From: Bolinopsis microptera
Taxonomy: Eukaryota > Ctenophora > Tentaculata > Lobata > Bolinopsidae
DNA length: 64,000 nucleotides
NCBI RefSeq assembly: GCF_026151205.1
Contig: NC_087079.1
Coordinates: 11,708,635 to 11,772,634, forward strand
Direction of reading: 5' to 3'
How positions within the stretch are numbered: position 1 is the first letter of the stretch; each line of letters starts with the position of its first letter. A program made the position numbers and the translations under genes. The notes beneath the pieces are model-generated. The model saw only the letters and a list, made by a program, of their open reading frames with translations. It was not told where the DNA came from and made no database searches. Shown one piece after another: positions 11,801 through 21,800 of this stretch.

Positions 11801-14800
11801 TATGGCCCTAGAGCAATAATTGTATACATTTTCAGCTTCTAGACGAGATAATTGGGGTCTAACAATGGATAACCTGCATTATTGACACAGAATTTGACTT
11901 AAAAATAAAATCAATCTTGAAGCTCCAATATATCCACCAAAAATGGCCTAAAAATTAAATCATCTATGCTATCATAAACTTGAAACGATTTCCAACCTGA
12001 TCCGTTCACTGAGAAAAGCTGGTGAACTTGTTGACCAATATAATTTTTTCAGTTGAAAATTTTCGGTATTGAATTTTATTTCATCGTTTTATTATCCACC
12101 ATATGTAGCCTTAAAATTGAAATCTTTCTTTATTTTCGCCTTTTATCATAGAGGCATATCGATTTGCTACAATTCTATCTTTAAATAATCACCATAAATT
12201 AACCACACGTAAAGTTACAGGCCAACAAATGATATATCCACCAAACCCCTCTGAAAAGTATATCCACCATTATTAGCCTTGATTTAAATGCGTGTATCTC
12301 TGCTCATAGACATAGTGGACATTTTATTCTTTTTGTAAAAGTTGAACTATCGCAAATCCTATGCTGAAAAAAATTTTAATCAAAATATTGAGTATATCCA
12401 CCAAATGAGAGCTTCTAGAAGTTGAAATTTTTCCCGTGACAGATTCGTTAACATAGTTTTTGAAAGTGCCCTGTAGGGAAACTGATAAACTTACATTGTT
12501 GTAAGGAAACTGATAAACTTACATTGTTGTAGGGAAACTGATAAACTTACATTATTGTAGGGAAACTGATAAACTTACATTGTTGTAGGGAAACTGATAA
12601 ACTTACATTGTTGTAGGGAAACTGATAAACTTACATTGTTGTAGGGAAACTGATAAACTTACATTGTTGTAGGGAAACTGATAAACTTACATTGTTGTAG
12701 GGAAACTGATAAACTTACATTATTGTAGGGAAACTGATAAACTTACATTATTGTAGGGAAACTGATAAACTTACATTGTTGTAAGGAAACTGATAAACTT
12801 ACATTGTTGTAGGGAAACTGATAAACTTACATTGTTGTAAGGAAACTGATAAACTTACATTGTTGTAGGGAAACTGATAAACTTACATTATTGTAGGGAA
12901 ACTGATAAACTTACATTGTTGTAGGGAAACTGATAAACTTACATTGTTGTAGGGAAACTGATAAACTTACATTGTTGTAGGGAAACTGATAAACTTACAT
13001 TGTTGTAGGGAAACTGATAAACTTACATTGTTGTAAGGAAACTGATAAACTTACATTGTTGTAGGGAAACTGATAAACTTACATTGTTGTAAGGAAACTG
13101 ATAAACTTACATTGTTGTAGGGAAACTGATAAACTTACATTATTGTAGGGAAACTGATAAACTTACATTGTTGTAGGGAAACTGATAAACTTACATTGTT
13201 GTAGGGAAACTGGTAAACTTACATTGTAACAGGGAAACTGATAAACTTACATTGTTGTAGGGAAACTGATAAACTTACATTGTAACAGGGAAACTGATAA
13301 ACTTACATTGCAGCAGGGAAACTGATAAACTTACATTGTTGTAGGGAAACTGATAAACTTACATTGTTGTAGGGAAACTGATAAACTTACATTGTTGTAG
13401 GGAAACTGATAAACTTACATTGTTGTAGGGAAACTGATAAACTTACATTGTTGTAGGGAAACTGATAAACTTACATTGTTGTAGGGAAACTGATAAACTT
13501 ACATTGTTGTAGGGAAACTGATAAACTTACATTGTAACAGGGAAACTGATAAACTTACATTGTTGTAGGGAAGAGCTGCCCCGCCTAAATGTGGGCAGCA
13601 CTCCACGTGAGGAGACAAGCAGCAGTCCTTAACACCGTACTCTCCTGAACAGACACAACCTGAAACGGGAGTAGAATAAGGGGCCAACTAGTTAGTAACA
13701 CTGTTAGTTACCATAGTTACAACTAGTGACCATAAACATTAGTTACTTTTAGTTTGATTGTGGTATCAGTAAGTGACATGAATAGCAACATTAACTAAAT
13801 TTTAGCTACGGTTGCTAAGACTGACCTATGAGTGTATCGTCACTTATATGAACTCCTTTTCCAGCAAACCTATCTCGCACAAATGTGAAGTTCAGGGGCG
13901 GCAAGTTGAAGTCCACCGTATTCAGTATCTGCGTAAATAGGACCATTACTTTGATTAACCATATTCAGTATCTGAATCCAGCTAGTGTATATTACAGAAT
14001 CCAGCTAGTGTATATTACATAATCCAGCTGGTGTATATTACAGAATCCAGCTGGTGTATATTACAGAATCCAGCTGGTGTATATTACAGAATCCAGCTGG
14101 TGTATATTACAGAATCCAGCTGGTGTATATTACAGAATCCAGCTAGTGTATATTACAGAATCCAGCTGGTGTATATTACAGAATCCAGCTGGTGTATATT
14201 AGAGAATCAAGCTAGTGTATATTAGAGAATACAGCTAGTGTATACTGTATATTACAGAATCCAGCTGGTGTATATTACAGAATCCAGCTGGTGTATATTA
14301 CAGAATCCAACTGGTGTAATAATAATATATATATTATTCTTATTATTACCTCGACAGTGGGAAAAGAGGGGCCCAGTTCCTCTTGAACTTTATTTGCGTA
14401 CTGTTTTAACAATCTCCTGTATTGCACTTTAAGTGCCTGTGAAGACAATTCCGCATTTAGCTGCCACAGATGTACCTGAAGAAGAGGTACTACAAATAGT
14501 GCTCCACAAACCTTTTAACATGTTCTTTAAGAAACATTATCGAGAATAAATTTTAATGGTAATAATTTACGAATGAAGATACCTGTGATTTTATAGCGGA
14601 AATCTTCTGTGTTCGTTTCTTTAGTCGCGTTTTTATAGCTTTCAAATCCTCGCAAATAGCGCTGGGAAAGGTTGACAATCAAAAATTTTATATTATTTAA
14701 TATGTCAACTTATCTACCTTCAAAACTGAACGATTTTATCTGAAAATGTGTGGGAAGGAACCCATTTTGCCAGAAATGAATAAAAAACTTTTCTTAATGT

Positions 14801-16338
14801 GAAATAAAACTTGCATGATCATGATCTTATCACCCGTGAGAAAGAATTTTTGTGAAGTGTAAGTGAATTACAATTTAGAAGTGAAATAAAAACTAGTAAC
14901 CTGTTTTTGTCTACTGTTAGCAGGAGGTTGGTAATGTAATGGAGGAGCAAATGAGGAGAGCAGTTGAAATGCTCCTCAGGTTCCCAAGACGTGTACTTCT
15001 CACTGAAGTCAGACCATTTTACCAGGAACTTGTACTGCTTCTCTGACTGTACAAGACAAGTTTTATGTTAGAATTACGTGTGAATATGTTTCTAAAAATG
15101 AACAAGTTACAGCACAAAAAACACCACAATTACAATGATTACCACGTGTTAAATGAACAGAAAACTTCCTAAGATAATATTAATATGTCTACCTGAGAGC
15201 CCATTTTGTGAGTTAGAATCTTCTCGATCTCAAAGTAAACTGTCTGGTTCTGTTTGTTGCAAGCTCTTTTCATTACGACGTAGTTTTTCTGTCTGCTGTT
15301 GCTTATACTGTGTCTCAGGTTGTAGAACTCTGTAGAAAGTTAAATCAATTTTGGGATTGGTGGAGAGATGTCATTGAATTGCATCCCATATTATTACATA
15401 TGTATGTGTTCAGGTTTTATTTTACCCTTTTGTTAATGAATTGTATTGAACGAAAAGTTGCAAATAGTATGTTTAATCGAGATTCAGCATGTCATCTACC
15501 TTTATTTTTTAGAGGGTTTGCAAATGCTGAAGGAAGTTGCAGACAGGGTATCGTCAATTTCCTTGCTACCAACTTTAGTGAATGTGATTTGGCCCTAAAG
15601 TAAAATGTATATCATAGGCTGAAAACTTATACTTTAAGGGGGCCGGGGAAGGTCTTTATGTTTAACTTGCATATTGATACAACTCATACTTGACAAAGAG
15701 TAAATAAGTAAAAAAAAAACAGTGTCAACAAATACTTACACTGTGGGAGAGCTTGGAGATTCAGAAGCTGAGGAGCCCTTTCTTAGCCTCTTTTTAGGAT
15801 GAGTGGATTCAATATCAGAATCCTCTATAGGGTTGGCCCAGGAATTATTGACAGTTATTGAAAGTGCCTCATCAAAGGATGTGTCCATGGCATCTTTTTT
15901 TGATCTCGATAATAAACAGGTAACCTTTTGAGGGGTCCTTGAGGGAGATTTAATGTTGAAAGAAAACCTTCTAGTTCGGTTCGGTGTTGGGGATTTATCT
16001 TCAAGGATTTCGACTGCAGTCACTTTTGAATGATTCTGTTCAATACAAGATGATGTAGGCTTCCCAGAATTTTCTTCAGTTTCAGGGATTTTAGAATCAG
16101 TTACTTTGATAGCTGATGTTTGAGCAATTTCGTCTGCCTGTTCTTTTTCTTCATTGTGATCCAGATCCCCATTTAGTGTCTCAAAAAGCAAACCAGTGAT
16201 ATTCTCTACTTCATTGTCAACTATTTTCAAAAGACTGTCTTTGCTATTCTTTTTGATCTTACCAGTGTTTTTAGATAACGAAAAATCTGAATCATCCTCA
16301 TTCTTCTTAGGTGAGAAAAACTTTGTAATTGACTGCAT
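1506..16338 (-). CDS. SUV39H: SUV39H / Su(var)3-9-type histone H3K9 methyltransferase, complete 13-exon gene
   Basis: Predicted to methylate histone H3 lysine 9 in heterochromatin using S-adenosylmethionine. Exons (minus): 16338-15740, 15594-15500, 15329-15193, 15046-14901, 14661-14583, 14475-14350, 13928-13826, 13659-13559, 4362-4210, 3681-3596, 3441-3306, 1984-1892, 1634-1506. They sum to 1983 nt (660 residues plus stop), every junction keeps frame and every intron is GT-AG. Visible in order: PIP-like MQSITKFF at residues 1-8, a low-complexity acidic/Ser-rich region to about 230, a chromodomain (about 262-325, including [20 protein letters not shown]), a linker, a Cys-rich pre-SET (about 429-495, ending [19 protein letters not shown]), then SET with [17 protein letters not shown] (583-591) and ELTFNY (catalytic-type Tyr627), and post-[11 protein letters not shown] (647-654). 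The start is supported by an in-frame TGA 12 nt upstream. The human enzyme is about 412 aa; the excess is mainly the N-terminus. Introns 8 and 11 begin with arrays of duplicated donor sites. Confidence 0.93.
1892..1984 (-). CDS. SUV39H: SUV39H exon 12 (SET, starts CDPN)
   Basis: 93 nt, acceptor cttttcag, donor ATCGCT|gtaagt. Encodes [20 protein letters not shown], as in other SUV39H enzymes. Confidence 0.93.
2171..2242. repeat. Dispersed repeat shared with 60.9 kb
   Basis: This segment, with pieces such as AAGATAAACAATTGCATAAT, recurs in slightly diverged form at 60903-60975 in the same orientation (CAGCCGCAGYCGCC...GCATAATCTTAAG). Short dispersed element, class unknown. Confidence 0.6.
2391..2432. 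repeat. (TG/TCTG)n microsatellite
   Basis: Imperfect TGTG/TCTG tract in SUV39H intron 11. Confidence 0.8.
2779..2820. repeat. (AG)n microsatellite
   Basis: About 21 perfect AG dinucleotides in SUV39H intron 11. Confidence 0.9.
3192..3323 (-). repeat. 33-bp tandem repeat of an exon end plus 5' splice site (4 units)
   Basis: Four contiguous 33-bp units. On the coding strand each contains the end of SUV39H exon 11 (TTTATAAATCACAGT) followed by the donor gttagt. Possible donors therefore fall after 3306, 3273, 3240 and 3207. Because 33 is a multiple of three and no stop occurs, each more distal donor would add 11 residues (VSFTS-H/R-FINHS) and still rejoin CDPN. Confidence 0.93.
3306..3441 (-). 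CDS. SUV39H: SUV39H exon 11 (SET, ends FINHS)
   Basis: 136 nt, acceptor ttttctag, first donor CACAGT|gttagt. Encodes [10 protein letters not shown] and [15 protein letters not shown], splitting the catalytic NHSCDPN motif at Ser|Cys. The exon end is tandemly repeated beyond the first donor. Confidence 0.92.
3596..3681 (-). CDS. SUV39H: SUV39H exon 10 (SET)
   Basis: 86 nt, acceptor gtttcag, donor GGGAA|gtaagt. Encodes [20 protein letters not shown]. Confidence 0.92.
4210..4362 (-). CDS. SUV39H: SUV39H exon 9 (pre-SET second Cys cluster, SET start)
   Basis: 153 nt, acceptor gtccctag, donor CTCAAG|gtaact. Encodes [19 protein letters not shown] and DKGWGLK, equivalent to the human IYECNSRCRCGYDCPNR and GRGWGV. 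Confidence 0.93.
5413..7030 (-). repeat. 28-bp minisatellite, distal block
   Basis: Coding-strand unit is TTTCCCTACAACAAT followed by gtaagtttatcag. Units are near identical to about 6440, then become increasingly error-laden with 1-3-nt indels. Confidence 0.95.
7031..7935. other. Garbled mosaic of minisatellite and unique intron flank
   Basis: The sequence follows, in order, fragments of 4310-5410 (AAGAAGAAACAGTGT, TTAGATCA-GAATTAAAC, GGCAAATGTTA, CAAGTTTGGG, ACATGAAAATCATT) while drifting into minisatellite words. This looks like a consensus made from mixed reads rather than a real locus. Treat coordinates and copy number here as unreliable. Confidence 0.65.
7936..10504 (-). repeat. 28-bp minisatellite, middle block
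   Basis: About 90 near-identical units. Point variants (ATTATTGTAG, GGTAAAC, TAGCAGGG) accumulate after about 9640, which gives the array internal structure. Confidence 0.95.
10505..12471. mobile_element. 1,967-bp inverted-repeat element inserted in the minisatellite
   Basis: Ends are GGGCACTTTCAAAAAC and its reverse complement, flanked by TGTA (10501-10504 and 12472-12475). The minisatellite unit resumes exactly after the duplication, so the boundaries are firm. The left part carries repeated GGCC...TTGGTGGATA motifs and the right part mainly the reverse TATCCACCAAAAAYGGCC, in an overall palindromic arrangement. No substantial ORF, so it would be non-autonomous. The superfamily is uncertain: a 4-bp TSD and inner CAC...GTG ends are compatible with several DNA transposon groups. 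Confidence 0.85.
12472..13558 (-). repeat. 28-bp minisatellite, proximal block abutting exon 8
   Basis: About 39 units that run directly into exon 8: the exon's own end TTCCCTACAACAAT|gtaagt is the first unit. Some units carry variants (GTAACAGGG, GCAGCAGGG). Confidence 0.95.
13559..13659 (-). CDS. SUV39H: SUV39H exon 8 (pre-SET, first Cys cluster)
   Basis: 101 nt, acceptor gtttcag, donor AACAAT|gtaagt. Encodes the zinc cluster GCVC...DCC...ECC and ends LPYNN. Its last 14 bases and the donor are the unit that is amplified hundreds-fold in the following intron. Confidence 0.9.
13826..13928 (-). CDS. SUV39H: SUV39H exon 7
   Basis: 103 nt, acceptor tacgcag, donor CATAG|gtcagt. Encodes [13 protein letters not shown], matching the start of the SUV39H pre-SET region (VDLDGPPRAFVYI in human). 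Confidence 0.87.
13974..14318. repeat. 23-bp minisatellite in SUV39H intron 6
   Basis: About 15 units of GAATCCAGCTGGTGTATATTACA. On the coding strand each unit contains GTAATA, the same hexamer as the exon 6 donor, but the exon end itself is not repeated. Confidence 0.9.
14350..14475 (-). CDS. SUV39H: SUV39H exon 6
   Basis: 126 nt, acceptor ttcttcag, donor TCGAG|gtaata. A helical linker ([20 protein letters not shown]) resembling the SUV39H stretch before pre-SET. Confidence 0.8.
14583..14661 (-). CDS. SUV39H: SUV39H exon 5
   Basis: 79 nt, acceptor ttcccag, donor CACAG|gtatct. A basic helical linker ([13 protein letters not shown]) between chromodomain and pre-SET. Confidence 0.8.
14901..15046 (-). 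CDS. SUV39H: SUV39H exon 4 (chromodomain core)
   Basis: 146 nt, acceptor cttgtacag, donor ACAG|gttact. Encodes [20 protein letters not shown], with the aromatic-cage Trp residues of a methyl-lysine-binding chromodomain. Confidence 0.9.
15193..15329 (-). CDS. SUV39H: SUV39H exon 3 (start of chromodomain)
   Basis: 137 nt, acceptor ttctacag, donor CAG|gtagac. Ends with [16 protein letters not shown], the first strand of the chromodomain. Confidence 0.85.
15500..15594 (-). CDS. SUV39H: SUV39H exon 2
   Basis: 95 nt, acceptor tttag, donor AAAG|gtagat. Residues about 200-232, basic linker ([13 protein letters not shown]). The phase fits exons 1 and 3. Confidence 0.75.
15740..16338 (-). CDS. SUV39H: SUV39H exon 1 (N-terminal extension)
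   Basis: Encodes residues 1-199 plus two bases of codon 200. It begins [12 protein letters not shown], a PIP-box-like peptide, and continues as an acidic, Ser/Thr-rich, probably disordered segment with basic patches (KKRLRKG). The donor reads ACAGT|gtaagt. The split Val codon is completed by exon 2, which shows this ORF belongs to the methyltransferase rather than being a separate gene. Confidence 0.85.
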
Positions 16339-16526
16339 ATCTTCTAATCATTTTGATTCCATAATTAGGTATCTAAAATCAGACATATTTAGAAAAACAC
16401 AATTTTTTAGGAAAAAACAGTTTTAATATTCATCACCAATTTAACGAAAAGAGTTGAAACATCTTCAACAGCACTACATCTTAAGATGTTAGCATTTAAA
16501 TTAGCAAAATGAAAAGAAAATTTGTG

Positions 16527-16673
16527 TTGATATCCCACAAGATTTTATTTGTTTTCAAAAGTTATAAATATGCGCAAACCAATAAGGGCCGCATCACATA
16601 ATGTTTCTCGCAACCACAGATATGAGCTAGTTGCCAACGAAAACTTTAATTAAATTATTTCGTGGGATATCAA
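16527..16673. repeat. Possible short MITE upstream of SUV39H
   Basis: A 12-bp terminal inverted repeat, TTGATATCCCAC ... GTGGGATATCAA, encloses about 147 bp. No clear target duplication. Confidence 0.35.
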
Positions 16674-18340
16674 ATACTGAAGAATTGACGGAATATACTG
16701 GTACTAAATTCAATGACTAATTGTTCAAGTGTCAATCCAACTGTACGTTACAAGCAGCGAACAAATTATGTGTTGTATGCCCCAAATCTCACTTTTGAAG
16801 GTGTCACAAGGGTGAGACATGGTGAATTTGAGATCCATGTACGTTTGTAAGAGCGATGACCTTACTATGAATAAACCGCATCACAAAAATTGTCTTGATA
16901 TTCATTGTAAAACATATAAGTGATACGAATAATTTGTTTTAGCAGGGGCTTTCAAAATACATGTGTAAATCGTCTTGAGCTTTATTGTATACCTCTTGTA
17001 TACCAGCTTCATTGTACATACCTCTTTCTGAGCACTCCGCCATCAAGGTGACGAAAAGCAAAAGTAACTTTGTTCACAAATGTAACTCTGCGCTACGTAA
17101 AACACTCAATTTTACCAGGACATGGCCATGAACTTTCCAGACATGTCTAGACACTACAACATGCACCCAGGTATAACGAGTTGTGTGCATTAGACTAATA
17201 AATTACTGTAATAAAAACTAGTGTGACTGTACTGACTAAACGAACATAGTGAAGTTCTCATTATTCCATTTTATTACACATCCACTTTCCTGAGCTTTGA
17301 GGATGGACCATTTTAAATGAGACTTTACACATGCGATAAAATTATCCTTCCACTGATTAATTTGCAGCAAAGGTTACTCTGTTCAACAAACTTATTCCAC
17401 AGAGAGTGACCATCAAAGAGAAGTCAAAATATAGCAACTTAAATAAAAATGACCAATGAAGGGTGAGGGTGATGAAATCTTGGACCTCAAAAAAATTGAC
17501 AAAAAACGAGGTCAAAACCGAATAAAGACTTTTTAAGGCCTATTTCGAAATTCTGTCTATGTTCTAGGAATAATTCATCTGTTCTAAATGATCCCTAGAA
17601 CATAACCTGAAGCTGTTTTAGGGTGATTGGTCAAAAAATGTAAAAGAAGATAGATTGTTGGACTCGATTTTCAGGACTCGCGATTTAAAATCGCTCGCTT
17701 AATACAATTACACATAAGCACTAACCTTTGACCGGCAATAATTTCGGCTAGGAACAATGTTTTCCCGTGGGACCAAAAGTATTTGATAGATATCACTCCC
17801 CTCTATCAGAAACAACTATAAAGTCAATTTCGAACGAATTTTGATAAAATTCTTTAGAATGTCTACATTTAAAATTGTCTCAGAGCTCCTATTTAATGAG
17901 TCTGGGTTCTTAAGTAGTGGAGTATTCAGATTGTTTGTATATTTGGAGTCTATAGAATTTCTATAGAATTTTTATAGAATTTTTAATATTTTAGGGAATT
18001 TCATTTTTATTATCCTGATTTTTACATTTGATAGGCTGATGAGTTTCATAATGTGATTTCTTGCAGTCATCATCCTTTCCTCAAGTCCTATGTTAGAAAA
18101 CCTGCTAAGCCTGCTTGTTAGGTGCATCTGCCTTATTTAGTCACGATTTTATTAACAGTTTTTAACGTCTGTTTTCTGAACAGTTTCTTGTTTCACCTAA
18201 GGCAAAGATGCACACTCTCGTTAACTTAAGTATCATTTACAGCTGAGCATAAGGGTTAAATTTAAATTATTTAACCTTTTGGTGCTGTATAAAAATAACA
18301 TTAATTTATTATTATTATAAAGGGTCTCAATAAGAGGTCT
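16674..18340. other. Non-coding stretch upstream of SUV39H, nothing recognised
   Basis: No exon, RNA gene or repeat is recognised. The promoter of the minus-strand SUV39H gene would lie near 16.3-16.7 kb but no motif can be named. Confidence 0.45.
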
Positions 18341-18344
18341 CGAC

Positions 18345-19330
18345 TGCCTAGGCGTCAGACCTTGGCAGTCGGTAGTTTTCCTCTGGCCCGGGATCAGCTG
18401 ACCCTAGGGACCAGAGGATAAAGGTGTAGAAACTATATGTATCTACAAAACTTTCAAGGTTGTTTTTACAAGAGACAGGGCTTGCTGCGCAAGGGAAGAA
18501 AAGCGGGAGAAACACTCACAAATTATACAAATAAATATTATAAAACATAGCAAAAAGAAATTCAAACAATCCTACACTACTACAAATGTTTATTACATAC
18601 TACAATGTGATACATGATAATTATATGCTGTATAGACAAGAAACAGGGCTTGCAGGGCAAGAGATGGATCAAAGGGACTAGTCACAGAGTGTAATATACA
18701 GTGATTCAGCAAGAACCCATTGCTGAATCTGGCACACAAAATACCACAATCAATACAAAAATATACAATATTATATCAAACAATATGTTTATACAAGAAT
18801 CAGGGCTTGCAGAGCAAGAGAAGAAAAATAAGAGAAAACTACCATCAACTGTATATACCGTAGTCCATCAGATAGGTAATCATTACTAATACACAAATCA
18901 GCAGGGCTAACAACAATATAAAATCCATAATAAATACTCAATCTACCCAATATACGAGTTAAAAATTGTATAAACAAGAGACAGGGCTTGCATAGCAAGG
19001 GAAGAAAAATAAGAGGACCAGGTAAAAAGTGTTTATTAGAGTACCCAGTGAAAATTAAACTTTAAAAAAAGAGTATTTACAGTGTATTATACACTCAAAT
19101 ATATTATATGTCTAAGACCATCCTGAGAATCCTGGCTGATCCAAGCAGAGCTGTCTTCTGGAGATTAGAGATGCTCAGATTGCAGTGGACTGCGTCGAGG
19201 TGTTTACGAAAGTTTATGGTGATAGTTCCTAATGCGCCTATCACCACAGGGACGATTGTGACCTTTCGTAAATTCCAGTTCTTCTTAATTTCTCTTTTCA
19301 GGTCTTGATATTTCAGAATCTTTTCTTGTT
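18345..19330 (-). mobile_element. 3' end of a non-LTR retroelement (degraded)
   Basis: On the minus strand 19330-19104 encodes DLKREIKKNWNLRKVTIVPV, VIGALGTI and LQKTALLGSARILR before a TAA. This is the typical C-terminal tail of a LINE RT family common in invertebrates. Downstream 3'-UTR-like sequence has four spaced copies of ACARGGCTTGCWNNGCAAG (about 18478, 18648, 18807, 18984) and ends in a GC-rich segment near 18345-18420. Confidence 0.6.
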
Positions 19331-21539
19331 CTCTATTATTATTATTATTATTAAGTATGTGCAGCTTATCATCTAAGCAGAGGCCCCGCCACTGCCGTAT
19401 AACTATTTGATCTGGTGATGACTATATTAGTGAAACAAATTTTTAGTGAAACAAATTTAAAATTTTATACTTTATTTTACAATCATAATATAATAATATT
19501 TATAAGCCTCCGTTTTGAAAGGTTTAAATTTTAAGATATTCACATTTCTATTTAAAAATTCAATTTAAAATATAAGTTAATAACTGGCCGCTAAAGCCGC
19601 GCATTCATGAAAACAGGATTAACTTGTTTATAATTATACAACAAATAAAAATGAATTTAAAACTATCCGTGGTTTTTAAAATAAATTATATCTTACCTAA
19701 ATCCAAAGCCAGCTTTGTAATAAAATTTACTATTAGTATTAGATCATGATATATCGTCAATACTTTTTTTTTTTTTTTAATTTTTTTTTTTTATAAAATT
19801 ATTCAAACAATATACACATAATATAGCAATGACCCTATATAAAAACAAACCTTTAAGAATATAAAAAATTCCCTAAACACTCAAAAATTACCCTTGGCCT
19901 TGTGGCTCCAAATTAAGATCTAGACTATCGTCAATACTCGATGTTTTTCTCCTTAAAGTCCCAAATTTATTTTGAAGGTTTTGTACCCAAGGATACAAGG
20001 ATACAAGGATACAAGGATACAAGGATACAAAAGTGATAATTACTTTATTGAGTACACAATAGTTGTAATTCTGAAATAATTTAAGTTACACAATTCTAAT
20101 TATTTACAAGTGTGTAGGGATAATTTAGAAATGTTATATAATGCTAGTTTTAGAAAAATAGATAAATCGAGTTAGTATGGTTCAATCTTATTTTAGGGTC
20201 CTATAGCATTATGCACATGCCAGTATTTGAGTGGAAATCTGGGCTCTTATAGTAGGCTGTATAATTTTCGTTCACAGAGAGAATTGAATGGATTGCTCTT
20301 GCTGTGGCAGTGAGTGTGGTAGGATCTAGAGTTTTGTTGGAGAGCAAACCGACTAGGTCAGTAATGTTTAGGGGATGGAAATTGAATTTTTCCCTAACTG
20401 AGGAGTAGAGCAAACCCAATCAGTACATATATTTAGGGATTTTAAAACTCTGGCAATAATTTTCACATAGCCATGTGTCGACGCATACTGCGCGCGTGAC
20501 GCGGCGGTCGCGCGCTACTGCAAGCGAGAGGGCTCTGCATTCTGGTTAGAGCAAGCACAAAGCAATGATTATACCATCGTGTTTTGAAATTTGTCTCTGT
20601 TAACCATTAATGATTAAGGCATTATAACCGTACCTCATATATGAGAGCACCAAATTGCTTCATTTTCATTACTGTGTCTACTCCGATATCGACTAAGTTT
20701 TTTTGAAAAGTTTTAAAATTCCAATCAGAAAGTGTTTACAAATTTTTTGCTCAATTACGGAAGCTACAAAAGCCGTCCATTTGCATTAAATACGGCACCT
20801 AGGCAAAACTTGCTGATCATTCCAAAAAGTTATGCATATGAACAATTTGGTATAATTGTGAAATTGTTGTTGCATGTTGACCTGGTGCGCACGAGTGCGC
20901 GGCTGTATTGTCACTGCTGCGCGCAGTGTTGTGACCCCTCTTCGTCGTATTTTACACATATTTGGACATTGGCAATTTATTCAATTGATAATTTTAAAGT
21001 TTTAACATTTTTTATATTAAATTCTTTTTTAATATAGTTCTAAAACGATTAGGCTTGCTTTCTGTAAAAATTTAATGTACTTTCGTAAAATAATTTTGAT
21101 GTGGCAGCGATTTGAAAAAGAAATTAGTTAAAAATGATACAAAAAAATTGGACATTTTTTGATATTAAAACATGTATAACTTGGGCTGTGTTGACAGTAG
21201 AAAAATAATTTAACCCTTGTCCGAAAGGTTTACAAAAGTTTTACGCGCCGCGCATAATTGCCGCGCAATTTCGCGTGTCAAATCCGTCTAAGAGTGAACA
21301 TAATTGATGAAGGAGCACTTTGAGCTTTACACCTCGTGCGTTCACTGTTCGCGCCTTAATTGCGCCCAGTTCACTGTTGCCTCGCGTTATTCCATCATCC
21401 ATATTTCTGCTCTTAGTTCTTTACTCTTTAGTTGCTTTATAATGTGTCAGCAGTAATCAGCCCTGCTGTATTATATTTATATATTGTACTTGATTGTTGA
21501 TACCTAATTAATTAACTGTTTACGATGGCAGTTATGGCG
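19331..21539. other. Non-coding stretch with minor repeats
   Basis: Contains a 10-bp AAGGATACAA array (19988-20030), A/T homopolymers (about 19766-19795) and a segment (20760-20850, GGCACCTAGGC...) related to 28185-28240. No convincing exon; a 72-codon ORF at 20201-20419 is unrecognised. Confidence 0.45.
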
Positions 21540-21800
21540 GATGATGATTAATCACTCTACAATCGCCTGTCACGTGACTTCTTCAACCCGTTCTGTAGAT
21601 GGCCCTAAACAACTATATTCGAACCCCGGAAACCATAACCCTCTAATCAGATCCCAATCCTAACGGCCTAACCCTAACCAAATCCTTTACAAAAGCATAT
21701 ACTGAAACACTATAGAGAAATTATACGGTCATATCACGTGATCGAGACAGTTTTTCGCCAATATCTCGTTAGGGGAGAATTTTAACCTTATGTCATGGGG
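21540..21800. repeat. Dispersed repeat, inverted relative to 27.49-27.76 kb
   Basis: Shares TAATCACTCTAC, GTCACGTGAC, CCCTAACC and ATCACGTGATCGAGACAGTT with the reverse complement of 27490-27762. Non-coding element of unknown class. Confidence 0.65.

Larger units (their letters stand above)
4363..13558 (-). other. SUV39H intron 8, giant minisatellite intron
   Basis: About 9.2 kb between donor AACAAT|gtaagt (13559) and acceptor ccctag (4362). It begins directly with the 28-bp array, contains one inserted inverted-repeat element, and ends with about 1 kb of unique sequence (4363-5412). Confidence 0.88.

Noticed and set aside
5413-13558. Regular 28-bp array as a CRISPR array or centromeric satellite
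   Set aside because: There are no spacers, the genome is eukaryotic, the unit derives from the adjacent exon end, and it sits inside one intron.
13974-14318. 23-bp array as another amplified splice donor
   Set aside because: It shares only GTAATA with the exon 6 donor; the exon end (CCCACTGTCGAG) is not repeated, so the case is not made.
15736-16338. 200-codon ORF as an independent gene
   Set aside because: Its end overlaps a strong donor (gtaagt) and the split Val codon joins in frame to exon 2 of the SUV39H gene, so it is exon 1.
20201-20419. 72-codon minus-strand ORF as a gene
   Set aside because: No domain, no splice context and no repeat evidence; could be chance.
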